NCBI RefSeq assembly: GCF_002368415.1
Contig: NZ_AP018290.1
Span: forward strand, 3,113,614 to 3,177,613
From: Calothrix sp. NIES-4105
GTDB lineage: Bacteria > Cyanobacteriota > Cyanobacteriia > Cyanobacteriales > Nostocaceae
Direction: 5' to 3'
DNA length: 64,000 nt
Shown: piece after piece, positions 44,634 to 54,521 of the stretch
Position numbering within the stretch: position 1 is the stretch's first letter
How the letters are laid out: every line of letters starts with the position of its first letter
Program-made: the position numbers and the translations under genes
Notes under the pieces: model-generated
What the model saw: the letters and a program-made list of their open reading frames with translations, nothing else
Told to the model about the DNA's origin: nothing
The model's database searches: none

Positions 44634-46790
44634 ATGCAAGTAAATGCTGAAAACGATTCAATAAATTTTCGACAAGCTTGGCGAATCATGAAACGCCGTT
44701 GGCTTGCAGTAACTGTTGTTCTTAGTTCTGTAGTTGGAATTACAGGAGCAGTAACGTTTTCACAAACACCTATATACGAAGCTGAAGGAAAATTACTATT
44801 TAATAGAGCCAATTTATATTCGTCGCTGACAGGAATTACCGAATCACAAAATATAGATGTTCCAGGCATAAACTCAACTAATCCTCTAGAAACGCAAGCT
44901 GAAATCATTCGCTCTCAACCTCTGGTTCAAAAAACGATTGATACTTTAGAACTTAGAAATAACAACGGACAACCTCTAACAGTCGAAGAATTCTCCCAAA
45001 AACTAAAGGTTGCAGGAGTTAAAGGAACCGACGTACTAGAAGTTAGCTACCGTAGTCCTGATGCTAAACAAGCTGCTAATATTGTCAATACTTTAATCAA
45101 AAACTACCTCGAAAACGATATTCGCACAAACCGGACAGAAGCAGTTGCCGCGCGGGAGTTTATTAGCAAGCAATTACCTGAAGTCGAAACAAAAGTTCGT
45201 TCAGCAGAATATGGACTGCGCCAATTCAAAGAGAAAAACCGGGTAGTAGAACTGCAAGAAGAAGCTAAAACTTCAATTAAGAATCAAAGTGATTTAGCCG
45301 ACCAGATTATAAAATCCGAAGCACAGTTAGTAGACATTAGCTCACAAATTCAAGCGCTGCAAAATCAGCTTAGTCTAAATTCGCGTCAAGCTGTTGCCCT
45401 TAATACTCTTAGTCAATCAACTGCTGTTCAGCCACTACTTAACGAATTTCGCTCCTCCCAGGATAAACTAGCAGTCGAAAGAACGCGCTACAGCGACGAA
45501 CATCCAATAATCATTGATTTAGCCAACAAAATCCAAGTGCTGCGACAGCAATTACAACTTCGCATCGTACAAATCTTAGGCTCAACACAAGCTCTCAACG
45601 AGCGCGATTTACAAATTGACCCACTCAAACAAAATTTAATTGCCGAACTTGTCAAGCTAGAAGTTGAAAGAACAGGTTTATCAAATCGTGTTTCGACTTT
45701 AGGAAACGCTTTTACTCTATATAAACAGCGTGCTGGTATACTTCCACGTCTTGAGCAAAACCAGCGTCAACTCGAACGTAACTTACAAGTCGCGCGTCAA
45801 ACTTACGAACAACTCTTAAGAAGATACCAAGAAGTACAAGTTATCGAAAACAAAACCGTTGGTAACGCGCGTATAGTATCTGAGGCTCAAGTTACGAACC
45901 GTCCCGTATCTCCCAAACTATACCTGAATTTAGCATTAGGTGGATTTTTAGGTATTATACTAGCCGTCGGCGCCGCACTAATGTCAGAAGCATTAGATGG
46001 TTCAGTGAGAACGCTCTCTGAAGCACAAGAACTACTTGGTTATTCATTACTTGGTACCATTCCCCGTCTTTCGATAACTCGTCCCCACAGAAATCGCGAC
46101 ATCTCAACTTTACCAATTCGTGATAACCCGTGGTCACCTGCGAGTGCAGCATTTGAAAAACTCCAATCAACGCTCGAATATACACTTCCCGACCAAGTTC
46201 TCAAAAGTATTGTCATTACCAGTGCTGTACCAAATGAAGGTAAATCTTTCGTCAGTGCCAACTTAGCACTAGCAATGGCTCAACTTGGGCGCCGAGTATT
46301 AATCATCGACGCTGATATGCGGTGTTCGCGTCAGCACGAAATATGGAAAGTTGAAAACTCGCAAGGGTTAAACGAAATACTAGAAGGTACAATCGACTTA
46401 CAAACTGCCGAACGCAAAGTTTCAAATAACGTGTATCTCCTAACTGCTGGAGTTACCCCTTCAAACCCCTTTGCCATACTTGGTTCTCCGCAAATGAACG
46501 ACCTAATGGCAACCGCACAACAAGAATATGACTTTGTAATCATTGATACCCCACCCGTCATTTATGCCGCCGATGCCTTAGTTCTAGGAAAACTAGTCGA
46601 TGGCGCCTTAGTAGTAGTTCGTCCAGGCGCCGCAAACTCAGCAATTTCCCAAGAAATGAAAACATTGCTCAAACAATCAAATCAGCGTGTACTTGGAATG
46701 GTTGTGAATGATGTCACTGATGAGAGTGATTCTTATTATGGGTATGGGGTACACAAGGGTTATTATAGATTGCCAACAGTAGCTAAGTAG
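44634..46790 (+). CDS. Wzc-like polysaccharide co-polymerase and tyrosine autokinase
   Basis: A 718-residue two-part BY-kinase. The N-terminal Wzz domain follows the first helix (WLAVTVVLSSVVGITGAV). A long coiled-coil region with a GNVR-like segment runs to about 420. The second helix is LALGGFLGIILAVGAALM. The kinase domain has Walker A in VPNEGKSFVSANLALA, Walker A' in VLIIDADMR, and DFVIIDTPPVI as Walker B. The C-terminal tail (SYYGYGVHKGYY) is the tyrosine cluster for autophosphorylation. It controls chain length and export of the EPS. Its TAG stop lies in the first bases of a dispersed repeat (46787-46865). Confidence 0.92.
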   Translation: MQVNAENDSINFRQAWRIMKRRWLAVTVVLSSVVGITGAVTFSQTPIYEAEGKLLFNRANLYSSLTGITESQNIDVPGINSTNPLETQAEIIRSQPLVQKTIDTLELRNNNGQPLTVEEFSQKLKVAGVKGTDVLEVSYRSPDAKQAANIVNTLIKNYLENDIRTNRTEAVAAREFISKQLPEVETKVRSAEYGLRQFKEKNRVVELQEEAKTSIKNQSDLADQIIKSEAQLVDISSQIQALQNQLSLNSRQAVALNTLSQSTAVQPLLNEFRSSQDKLAVERTRYSDEHPIIIDLANKIQVLRQQLQLRIVQILGSTQALNERDLQIDPLKQNLIAELVKLEVERTGLSNRVSTLGNAFTLYKQRAGILPRLEQNQRQLERNLQVARQTYEQLLRRYQEVQVIENKTVGNARIVSEAQVTNRPVSPKLYLNLALGGFLGIILAVGAALMSEALDGSVRTLSEAQELLGYSLLGTIPRLSITRPHRNRDISTLPIRDNPWSPASAAFEKLQSTLEYTLPDQVLKSIVITSAVPNEGKSFVSANLALAMAQLGRRVLIIDADMRCSRQHEIWKVENSQGLNEILEGTIDLQTAERKVSNNVYLLTAGVTPSNPFAILGSPQMNDLMATAQQEYDFVIIDTPPVIYAADALVLGKLVDGALVVVRPGAANSAISQEMKTLLKQSNQRVLGMVVNDVTDESDSYYGYGVHKGYYRLPTVAK

Positions 46791-46865
46791 GTTGGGGAGC
46801 CACTGCGCCCTTACGGGTTTCCCGGCAATCGCGCAAGTGGCGTCTTCTGGAACGGAACCCAACAA
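46787..46865. repeat. GTAGGTTGGG...AACCCAACA repeat, copy 1
   Basis: The element starts GTAGGTTGGGGAGCCACT, contains AAGTGGCGT in the middle, and ends AACCCAACA. The inverted relation of GTTGGG and CCCAAC marks its ends. A related copy in reverse is at 60165-60244, and a short internal-deleted form is at 62444-62468. The first copy overlaps the wzc-like stop codon. Confidence 0.75.
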
Positions 46866-46927
46866 ATGCTTTTGTAAGAACGGGGCACTATTGGCGCTGC
46901 AATGTCAGTTTAATAGTTATTCTATTT

Positions 46928-47785
46928 TTAGTTAAATAAAGTGACTAAGAAATTAAGAATTGGTTTCCAAAACATACCTGTCAGCACATATGGCGCATAT
47001 TTAAACAGCGGCAAGGCTTGTTGATTATACTGTTTGAGTGGTGGTATAGACTCTAACAAGAAAGGCACTATACAAGTGAGCGCGTAGGCAGTCACTAAGG
47101 CTGTAGCTGTGCTAAATTTTGGAGACGTACTAGATAAAGGACTGTGATAAATACCTATTAAGATACACACTATTATTAGTAATTGGTTGCATAAGAACAG
47201 CGTTTTGAGTGGAAGTAAATATAAAAGGTTGGGGGCTTTATTTTCTTTTTTCTGACGCATCCCCAATAATACAGCCCACGTCGCAGCACCAACTATACCG
47301 TCATCTTTGAGTCCGTAGGTTCTTTGAAACCGTTTGACCGCGCTTTCTGTTTTTCTGTCAAAGTTACCATTTGGTTCTTTATTTAAAAACCCTTCTTTGT
47401 AGAGGATTGTTTGCAGTTCATGGACTGCTGCTTGAGATTCAGGAGGAAGATTTTTTGAACCGCGCGTCAGCTTTGGATAAAATAAGCAAGCCCATGTCAA
47501 TGGTCCAACTATTCCATCCACATAAATATTATTGCTGTTTTGGTATATTTTGACTGCCTCTTCTGTTTCTATGTCAAATTTACCAGTCACATTTGTGAGA
47601 AAACCTAAGCCCTGTAACTTTAATTGCAGTTCATTGATAGCTTCCTGAACGTATGCGGGCGTAAAATTACGGTAAAGTACAGGACGCTGAGTAAATAAGT
47701 AAACTTGCTTCTCTCCTGGAAAATATGGTTTATATCCTTTGGAGACAAAAAATAAGTTGAGTGAGCGCAGGAATTTATTAAACAT
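46928..47785 (-). CDS. Double peptidoglycan-binding-domain membrane protein
   Basis: A 285-residue protein with two PG_binding_1 repeats (about 45-105 and 118-175): LQLKLQGLGFL ... GKFDIETEEAVKIYQ ... VDGIVGPLTWACL, then LQTILYKEGFL ... NFDRKTESAVKRFQ ... DDGIVGAATWAVLL. Three hydrophobic segments follow (LFLCNQLLIIVCILIGIY, ALVTAYALTCIVPFLL and the C-terminal VLTGMFWKPILNFLVTLF). No lytic enzyme domain is attached. It probably tethers to the cell wall; exact role unknown. It is convergent with the Wzc-like gene and divergent from the NB-ARC gene. Confidence 0.8.
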   Translation of the reverse strand: MFNKFLRSLNLFFVSKGYKPYFPGEKQVYLFTQRPVLYRNFTPAYVQEAINELQLKLQGLGFLTNVTGKFDIETEEAVKIYQNSNNIYVDGIVGPLTWACLFYPKLTRGSKNLPPESQAAVHELQTILYKEGFLNKEPNGNFDRKTESAVKRFQRTYGLKDDGIVGAATWAVLLGMRQKKENKAPNLLYLLPLKTLFLCNQLLIIVCILIGIYHSPLSSTSPKFSTATALVTAYALTCIVPFLLESIPPLKQYNQQALPLFKYAPYVLTGMFWKPILNFLVTLFN

Positions 47786-48016
47786 TTAGTTCTCCTTTAA
47801 TTTGTGGAGATAAACTGTGAATGCTACCTAAAGAGCGATTATTTATATACTCTTCATCAAAGCAGCGCTTGGAATGTATGTATGGTAGTCAATAAACTAC
47901 GACCTTCCAATTAACATTGTTAATAAAATGTTAATAATCTGTATAAAATTTGTTAGTGGATTGTTCGTTAAAATGTTTCTATAGTAAATTAATTATAGTT
48001 ATACGGGGTTATTTAT

Positions 48017-50341
48017 ATGCCTAAACGGTCTGATGACGGAAATGGCTCAAAAGCCTGGGAGCGAAAGGTTTTGAGAGAGTGGGACATCGACCGTTTACTT
48101 ACAGATTTGGAGATTAGAATTCAAAAACGCTACAGACAAAATACTAGAAAAGATTTATTGATAGGTTTGTTGTGTGGGTATAGTTTAAAGCATATTAGTA
48201 AGGATTTACATAAAGATAATGCCGTAGTTAGGACGAACGTTAGCAGTATATATAGAGACATAGAGACTTTAACAGGCGAAGCACACAAAAGCGTTAAAGC
48301 TTGTAATTTAGTTCATATATTGGAGAAATATGGTTATCGCGTGGGTTCAACTGTTATGGGTGACTCTAACCGTGATATTACTCACAATCTGCCGGCGCCA
48401 ACTTACACCGAGTTTATAGGTCGCGAAGCAGAAATGAAACTGTTGTTGCAGCGTCTTTCTCCCGAACATGCGGCTCATATTATTACTGTCGATGGAATTG
48501 GTGGTGTTGGTAAAACAGCATTGGTGCTAGAGACTGCTTATCTATGTTTGAATGCTAGTCGAAGGTGTCTTTCTGGCTTGCCTAAATTCAATGCGATTAT
48601 TTTTACTTCTGCAAAACAACAAGAGCTTATTCCTAAAGGACTCGTGCTACGACAGCAGGGACAGCGCAACTTACGCGACATTTTTAGAGAAATAGCTCAT
48701 ACTCTTGACGAACCTGCAATTGTCCAATCTCCTCCAAACGACCAATTCGATAGGGTTCGGCAAACGCTAGCTAAACAACGAACACTACTAATTGTGGATA
48801 ATATGGAGACGATTGAGGAAAGCGAGAAAGTTATCGCTTTTTTGTATGATTTACCCGCGCATGTTAAGGTTTTAATTACGACGCGCGAGCGCATTGCTTT
48901 GCTTCCTATCAGTCTGCGGCATTTACCTCAAGATGATGGTTTGCAACTAATTCAACAACAAGCTTTAGAAAAAGGTATAAATATAAACCAAGAGGATTCA
49001 AAGCTTCTTTACCAACGCACTGGTGGAATTCCCCTAGCTATTGTTTATGCTATTGGACAAGCATGTAGCGGTTACTCGCTCAATTCAGTATTAGGGCGCC
49101 TTGCATCTTCAACAGGAGATGTAGCTCGGTTTTGCTTTGAGCAATCAGTGCAAGGCATAAAAGAACACCCAGCACACAATTTATTAATATCACTAGCGAT
49201 TTTTCCCGACCCCCCAATTTTAGAAGCTGTGGCAGAAGTCGCAGGGCTAACAGCATTTTCTGATAGTGTAAATGATGGCTTGGCGCGCTTGCAACAACTC
49301 TCGTTGGTTACTCTTAACCAAAGTACAGGACGCTATGAAATGCTTTCGCTGACCCGTGAGTATGCTTTTGCAGAACTAGCTGCAAACCCAAAATTTGAGC
49401 GTGAGGCACGACTGCGTTGGGTAAACTGGTACTTGGATTTTGCCAGTAGTTACGCAGGAGAAGATTGGGAAAAATGGGTAAATTACAACAAACTAGGAGA
49501 CGAAGAAGGAAATTTACGCGCGGTACTCAACTGGTGCAAACATCAAGACCGTTATGAAAAAGTTCGGGATTTATGGTTATTATTGAGTCACTATGTAAAT
49601 CTCTATGCTTATTGGGATGATCGTCTTGATTGGTTAGAATGGTTAATTCAGCAATCTGAACGACGGGGTGAATGGTCATCTTTTGTACAATTTGTAATTC
49701 GTAAAAGCTGGCTATTGATTCGGTTATGTGATGACAAAAGTTTGAAAGAAGCAGAGGAAATATTACAGCGAACATGGGTTTTACATAACTATGTAGACTT
49801 TTATGTTCAAGCGGACTTAGCCGAGAGTATGGTCAGGTTAAAAATTAGACAAAAAAACCATGAAGAAGCACGTGACTGGCTAGTAACTGAACAGGAATTG
49901 GTAGTTAAAGCAGAATTGAAACCGCAAAAACACATCCGCTATTTTATCCCCGTTCTCTATCATGAAGCTGAAATTTGTTATCAAAAGGGTGATTACACTA
50001 AAGCAAAAATACTTTTTGAAGAAGTCATGGAAAGTGCCGAAGAAATTCGCTGGTATAGAGTCATCAATTCTGCACAGAATTGGCTAGCTGATATTGCTAT
50101 TGAGTTAAACAAACGCGATGAAGCGCAACAGCTATTAATCAAAGGTTTAACTGTAGCTGAAAGCAGTAAAAACAAACGTCGTCTAGCTCGTTACCAACGT
50201 TCTCTTGCTCATTGGGAACAAAAGTGGGGATGTCAAGAAAAAGCGCGCGAATTAGCAACTCAAGCAATGAATAATTTTCAGTATCTAGGGATGATGCGAG
50301 ATGTTGAGAGAATGCAATCTTTAATGATGAATTTTGATTGA
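48017..50341 (+). CDS. NB-ARC STAND protein with vMAP-like N-terminal HTH
   Basis: A 774-residue NLR-like protein. Residues from about 15 to 95 (RKDLLIGLLCGYSLKHISKD, then NVSSIYRDIETL) match the helix-turn-helix of vWA-MoxR-associated (vMAP) N-terminal domains. The NB-ARC part starts near 130 (PTYTEFIGREAEM) with the P-loop GIGGVGKT at about 160-167, Walker B in LLIVDNME, the arginine sensor in LITTRERI, and a GLPL-like TGGIPLAI. The C-terminal 300 residues are helical TPR-like repeats. Such proteins act as sensors in bacterial conflict systems. No effector gene of the usual vMAP set adjoins it, so its partner is unclear. Confidence 0.85.
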   Translation: MPKRSDDGNGSKAWERKVLREWDIDRLLTDLEIRIQKRYRQNTRKDLLIGLLCGYSLKHISKDLHKDNAVVRTNVSSIYRDIETLTGEAHKSVKACNLVHILEKYGYRVGSTVMGDSNRDITHNLPAPTYTEFIGREAEMKLLLQRLSPEHAAHIITVDGIGGVGKTALVLETAYLCLNASRRCLSGLPKFNAIIFTSAKQQELIPKGLVLRQQGQRNLRDIFREIAHTLDEPAIVQSPPNDQFDRVRQTLAKQRTLLIVDNMETIEESEKVIAFLYDLPAHVKVLITTRERIALLPISLRHLPQDDGLQLIQQQALEKGININQEDSKLLYQRTGGIPLAIVYAIGQACSGYSLNSVLGRLASSTGDVARFCFEQSVQGIKEHPAHNLLISLAIFPDPPILEAVAEVAGLTAFSDSVNDGLARLQQLSLVTLNQSTGRYEMLSLTREYAFAELAANPKFEREARLRWVNWYLDFASSYAGEDWEKWVNYNKLGDEEGNLRAVLNWCKHQDRYEKVRDLWLLLSHYVNLYAYWDDRLDWLEWLIQQSERRGEWSSFVQFVIRKSWLLIRLCDDKSLKEAEEILQRTWVLHNYVDFYVQADLAESMVRLKIRQKNHEEARDWLVTEQELVVKAELKPQKHIRYFIPVLYHEAEICYQKGDYTKAKILFEEVMESAEEIRWYRVINSAQNWLADIAIELNKRDEAQQLLIKGLTVAESSKNKRRLARYQRSLAHWEQKWGCQEKARELATQAMNNFQYLGMMRDVERMQSLMMNFD

Positions 50342-50370
50342 ACCACTATATAAAGATGATAGCATTCCGC

Positions 50371-51564
50371 TCATCCATGATTAATCAGCGGATTTCCAAC
50401 TTCAAAATAATCTTCCATCCATAAAGAACCTAAAGTAGCTCCTTCTTCAATAAATTCTTTAATACCCCGCATATCAGAGGTTCTTTTTGCTTGGGTGAAA
50501 CCATTTTCATCTCGATAAAGTACCCATAGTTCTTCAGGTTTAAGATTATCGACAAAAAAGGGAGAATGAGTTGTAATCATTAATTGGCTGTTTGCTGAAG
50601 CCGCGCGACATTCTTCTGTTAATTCTGGTAGTAAACGCGGATGTAAATGATTTTCTGGTTCTTCGATACCAATAAGTGGTGATGGTTCTGGGTCATATAG
50701 TACTGTTAAATATGCCAGCATTTTTAGTGTACCATCGGAAGCATATTTAGCAAGAATTGGTTGCTGAAAAGGAGCGTCTTTAATTTGCAGTGAAAGGCGC
50801 CCATCTTGCATAATTTCTGCATCAACTCTTTCAAGACGTGGAACGCGGCTAGATAGACTATTCAGAATATGCTGTAAACGCTCTGGATGTTCTTCTTTAA
50901 GATAATGGATAACGTTAGGTAAATTATCTCCTGTTGGTGATAATCTTTCCTGTAATTCTGATGAAGGAAGTAACTTTGTATTGTCTGCACTCAGGTAGGA
51001 AAGATACCAACCACTAATAAAGCTACGTAATGCACCAACACGGGGGTATTTGGCAAATTGTCCTAAGCTACTAACTGCTAGGAGTTCTTTTGAGTTTAAC
51101 TGCTCAAATATAAGCTCGCTATGCTCCCAAGGATTTTCCCCCATTATTACCTTTCCTGCTCCTTGTTGAAAGTCAAGAAATTTAAAAGGTTTACCGTCCC
51201 CTATTTTCCACTGTAACCACTCTTGCGCGACATAAGGACCTTTGGATGTTTCGTCAATAGCTAAATGATAAGTAATAATTGGTAAATATGGCTTTTCTTG
51301 GTACTTTAACTCAATTATAATAGCATCAGTGGCGCCGCGCGTCCGTAGTTCTCGAAAACGTCCACGTTTGTCCCAAGCTTGTCGCAAGCCTACTGTAAAA
51401 CATTCAGATAAAAAAGCCAATACGTCAAGAATAGTTGATTTACCGCTGCCATTGGGTCCTAAAAAAACGGTTAAAGGCGTAATTCCTTCTAATTCTAGGT
51501 CATGCAGCGCACGATAGTTTTTTACTCTCAGATATTCAATACGCGGGGTTACATGTTTAGCCAT
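50371..51564 (-). CDS. AAA family (ABC/OLD-like) ATPase
   Basis: A 397-residue ABC-type ATPase of the AAA_21/AAA_15 group. Walker A is FLGPNGSGKSTILDVLAF, the signature-like segment is YASDGTLKMLAYL, Walker B is PLIGIEEPENHLHP, and the H-loop is LMITTHSPFFVDNL. The short central region lacks an SMC-like coiled coil. Relatives pair with a TOPRIM-like or DUF4276 protein in defence loci, but here the downstream neighbour is the convergent NB-ARC gene, so no partner is visible. It is convergent with that gene, 29 bp apart. Confidence 0.8.
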   Translation of the reverse strand: MAKHVTPRIEYLRVKNYRALHDLELEGITPLTVFLGPNGSGKSTILDVLAFLSECFTVGLRQAWDKRGRFRELRTRGATDAIIIELKYQEKPYLPIITYHLAIDETSKGPYVAQEWLQWKIGDGKPFKFLDFQQGAGKVIMGENPWEHSELIFEQLNSKELLAVSSLGQFAKYPRVGALRSFISGWYLSYLSADNTKLLPSSELQERLSPTGDNLPNVIHYLKEEHPERLQHILNSLSSRVPRLERVDAEIMQDGRLSLQIKDAPFQQPILAKYASDGTLKMLAYLTVLYDPEPSPLIGIEEPENHLHPRLLPELTEECRAASANSQLMITTHSPFFVDNLKPEELWVLYRDENGFTQAKRTSDMRGIKEFIEEGATLGSLWMEDYFEVGNPLINHG

Positions 51565-51905
51565 GAGTCAACGAGATTGGGCTTATCTCACATTAATACA
51601 TATTTTAATGTAGAGTGCGAATCGCGATACTGAGAGCGCCATGAATCAGAATGCTCCCGTGAGATAGACACTTTCAAACGGCACAAGTGTCAACCACCCA
51701 AAGGTATAAAGATAGCGCAGCAGTAGGGGCACTGATAATCTTTATATAACTTTTTCGGTATCAAATATGTTTTATTTATAGCGTAATTCTGCTATATTAC
51801 TATTGTCGTTTTGCCGAGGAATAGCTTTTAGTTAGTAGTTAATAAAATTACTACACATAAAAACTAAAGTTGATTATAGTTAGTTAAAAAATTATTTATT
51901 AAATA
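51565..51905. other. Intergenic region before the Trypco-trypsin-TIR module
   Basis: These 341 bp between divergent genes have no open frame with recognisable sequence. The right half is AT-rich and should contain the promoter of the module that begins at 51906. The last GGCGCC before the long site-free stretch is just to the left, at about 51330. Confidence 0.5.
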
Positions 51906-52292
51906 ATGGCACGCAAATTAATAGAACTAGACGCAGGGGATGGCAGCACTATTTTAGTAGCTGTAGAAGTACCAGAAACTTCAGTAGGGCGCGTATCAGC
52001 TCCTGGTGATGCTCCTATAGAGAAAGTGGACAAGAGTTTCAGCGCTGTTAAAGATTTGATTATACACGGATGTCGTCCAATTACTCAGGCTTTTCGCGCT
52101 TTACAGAGAGAATCGCAACCTGTGAGCGCTGAAGTTGAGTTTGGGATAAATTTTACTGTAAAGGGTTCAGTTTACGTGGTGGAGTCAACCGGACAAGCTT
52201 CATTAAAGGTGAAAATAACTTGGAATTTAGCACTAGGAATGAATAGTTTGTCACTGCCGCAAGCTTCCCAGTCGGAAGATACGAGTTCGTAG
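51906..52292 (+). CDS. Trypco1-type (CU044_2847-family) small protein
   Basis: A 128-residue single-domain protein. LIELDAGDGSTILVAVEVPE, SFSAVKDLIIHGCRPITQAF and EVEFGINFTVKGSVYVVES match the small trypsin-co-occurring domain family (Trypco1, CU044_2847-like), which is found next to trypsin-like proteases in conflict systems. It lies 58 bp before a trypsin-TIR gene, as expected. It has no signal or membrane segment. Its biochemical role is unknown; it may be the substrate or regulator of the protease, which is inference. Confidence 0.8.
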   Translation: MARKLIELDAGDGSTILVAVEVPETSVGRVSAPGDAPIEKVDKSFSAVKDLIIHGCRPITQAFRALQRESQPVSAEVEFGINFTVKGSVYVVESTGQASLKVKITWNLALGMNSLSLPQASQSEDTSS

Positions 52293-52350
52293 TACTGAGT
52301 ATTTAAGTGTAAGTGTTTACAAACGTTCGTTGTGTAAATAGTCAATTTTT

Positions 52351-54501
52351 ATGGCTTGGAATTTAGTAAAGGCTTGTACTGTGTCAATTTCTACCCCTGA
52401 TGGTAATATTCGGGGTACAGGTTTTTTCGTCTCATCTGAGGGACATTTGCTGACCTGCGCTCATGTCGTTGAAGATACTGGTGGTTGGGAACAGATGCGG
52501 GTAAATGGGCAAACGGTTGAGTTGATTTACTTGGGGAATTGTAACTGCGACGATTTTGCAATACTGAAATTGCCTGGTTATCGAGGTGCTGCGGTTCCAC
52601 TATCTTTGGAATTTGAGCCGATGGATAGGTTTTTATCAATTGGCTACGGACGTTCGGATTTTCCTCAAGGTGCATCAGTTGACGGCACTATTACCGACAT
52701 TAACCCCCAAGTACAGTTTAGCAATTTACCAATGTTGCGATTGCGAGTTAAAGCTAATTCGCAACAGGTGCAAGGAGGTTACAGTGGTTCACCTGTTTTT
52801 GATGCGGAAAGCCAGGGAGTAGTTGGAATAATTACTGCTCACGATGAAACCGAAGGAGCATTAGCTTTACCGCTTTCAACTGTTGCAGAAAAATGGTGTG
52901 AATTTTCCAAATTTATGGATATTAAGCCAATTGTACCAATCCTTGAAGCCAGCGATTGCAGAAGAGTTTTTATCAGCTACCGCAGCGAAGACCCAGATAT
53001 GAGCCTTGCCCAAAATTTCTATGAAGGCATCAAAGCGGCTGGACATCAAGCCTTTATCGCAGGAGAAAGTATTCGTTTGGGAGAAAACTGGGCACAGCGT
53101 ATTGATAGAGAATTGGAACGGTGCGATTACTTTTTGTTGTTACTATCATCCAAATCGGCAGCAAGCGAGATGGTGACGGAAGAGGTACGACGGGCAAAGC
53201 AGTTGCAAGATTTACGTCCTGAACACAAGCCTGTAATTTTGCCTATTCGCGTTAACTTTCCTCTAACTTCGCCACTAAATTATGATTTGCGGGGTTACTT
53301 AAACCAAATCCAGCAACGTGAATGGAAGTCACCTGCTGACACATCCAAAATTTTGCAAGAAGTATTAATGCTATTAGCCGAAAATAGCAGGGACACGGTA
53401 AACGTTGCCCATATAGAAGAATCGATAACAGCATTGCCTGCCGTAGAAACTAAAGACAATCCTCCGTTACCCGTTGCAGAACCCGAATTACCAGAAGGAC
53501 AAGTAGATTTAGCTTCGGCTTTTTATGTTGAACGTCCTCCAAATGAGGAACGCTGTTACGAAGCAATCGTTAAACCAGGTTCGCTGATTCGCATCAAAGC
53601 ACCTCGGCAAATGGGTAAAACCTCCCTAATGGCAAGAATTCTTCATCATGCTTCACAAAAAGGTTATCTCACTGTACCATTGAGCTTCCAACTAGCAGAT
53701 GGTAAGGTATTTGCAGACTTAGACCAATTTTTACGCTGGTTTTGCGCTAGTATCGGGCGTAGGCTGAGATTACCTAACAAATTAGTAGATTTTTGGGATG
53801 AGATATTTGGGAGTAAAGATAATTGCACCGCTTACTTTGAAGAATATCTCCTGGCAGAAATTAATCAACCTCTTGTTTTGGGTTTGGATGAAGTCGATTT
53901 AGTGTTTCAGCATCCCAAAGTTGCTGCTGACTTTTTTGGATTGTTACGTGCTTGGCATGAAGAAGGCAAAAATCGTGATATCTGGAAGAAACTGCGGTTG
54001 GTTGTAGTGCATTCGACCGAAGTATATATGCCGATGAATATTAATCAATCGCCTTTTAATGTTGGTTTGCCAATTGAGTTACCTGAATTGGATACTGAGC
54101 AGGTACTTGATTTAGCGCAACGACACGGACTTAATTGGAGTTTTACAGAAGTTAAGCAATTAATGGCGATGGTGGGAGGACATCCATTTTTAGTACGGGT
54201 GGCAATGTATCGTATTGCAAGGCTGGATACAACTCTGGATCTACTTTTGCAGACAGCACCGACCGAAGCAGGACTTTATGGTGACCACCTACGACGGCAT
54301 TTGTGGAATTTAGAACAACGTCCAGAGTTAGCAACTGCTTTTAAAAGGGTTGTTACAGAAATTACCCCGATTAAGTTAAATCCGATAGAATGCTTTCAGT
54401 TACTTAGCATGGGCATGGTGCATTTACAAGGAAATGATGTAACGCCGCGCTGTAATTTATACCGTCAATATTTTAAAGAACGCATTGCGTCTACAAAGTA
54501 G
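52351..54501 (+). CDS. Trypsin-like protease - TIR - AAA_35 fusion protein
   Basis: A 716-residue three-domain protein. Residues 1-195 are a trypsin-like protease with His38 (LLTCAHVVE), Asp68 (DDFAILKL) and Ser145 (GGYSGSPV), so the triad is complete. Residues from about 204 to 340 are a TIR domain: RRVFISYRSED, FIAGESIRLGENW, FLLLLSSKSAASEMVTEEV; a Glu of the last segment is in the place of the NADase catalytic Glu. Residues from about 390 to 710 are an AAA_35-type ATPase with P-loop PRQMGKTSLM and a Walker B-like VLGLDEVDLVF. It thus joins protease, probable NAD-consuming effector and switch in one chain. It is followed after 20 bp by a second AAA_35 gene. Confidence 0.88.
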   Translation: MAWNLVKACTVSISTPDGNIRGTGFFVSSEGHLLTCAHVVEDTGGWEQMRVNGQTVELIYLGNCNCDDFAILKLPGYRGAAVPLSLEFEPMDRFLSIGYGRSDFPQGASVDGTITDINPQVQFSNLPMLRLRVKANSQQVQGGYSGSPVFDAESQGVVGIITAHDETEGALALPLSTVAEKWCEFSKFMDIKPIVPILEASDCRRVFISYRSEDPDMSLAQNFYEGIKAAGHQAFIAGESIRLGENWAQRIDRELERCDYFLLLLSSKSAASEMVTEEVRRAKQLQDLRPEHKPVILPIRVNFPLTSPLNYDLRGYLNQIQQREWKSPADTSKILQEVLMLLAENSRDTVNVAHIEESITALPAVETKDNPPLPVAEPELPEGQVDLASAFYVERPPNEERCYEAIVKPGSLIRIKAPRQMGKTSLMARILHHASQKGYLTVPLSFQLADGKVFADLDQFLRWFCASIGRRLRLPNKLVDFWDEIFGSKDNCTAYFEEYLLAEINQPLVLGLDEVDLVFQHPKVAADFFGLLRAWHEEGKNRDIWKKLRLVVVHSTEVYMPMNINQSPFNVGLPIELPELDTEQVLDLAQRHGLNWSFTEVKQLMAMVGGHPFLVRVAMYRIARLDTTLDLLLQTAPTEAGLYGDHLRRHLWNLEQRPELATAFKRVVTEITPIKLNPIECFQLLSMGMVHLQGNDVTPRCNLYRQYFKERIASTK

Positions 54502-54521
54502 TCTTGCCTGGAGGTTGTTTG

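Noticed and set aside
50371-51564. Complete ATPase-nuclease defence pair for the first ABC-type ATPase
   Set aside because: No TOPRIM-like or DUF4276-like frame follows it; the next gene is the convergent NB-ARC gene 29 bp away.
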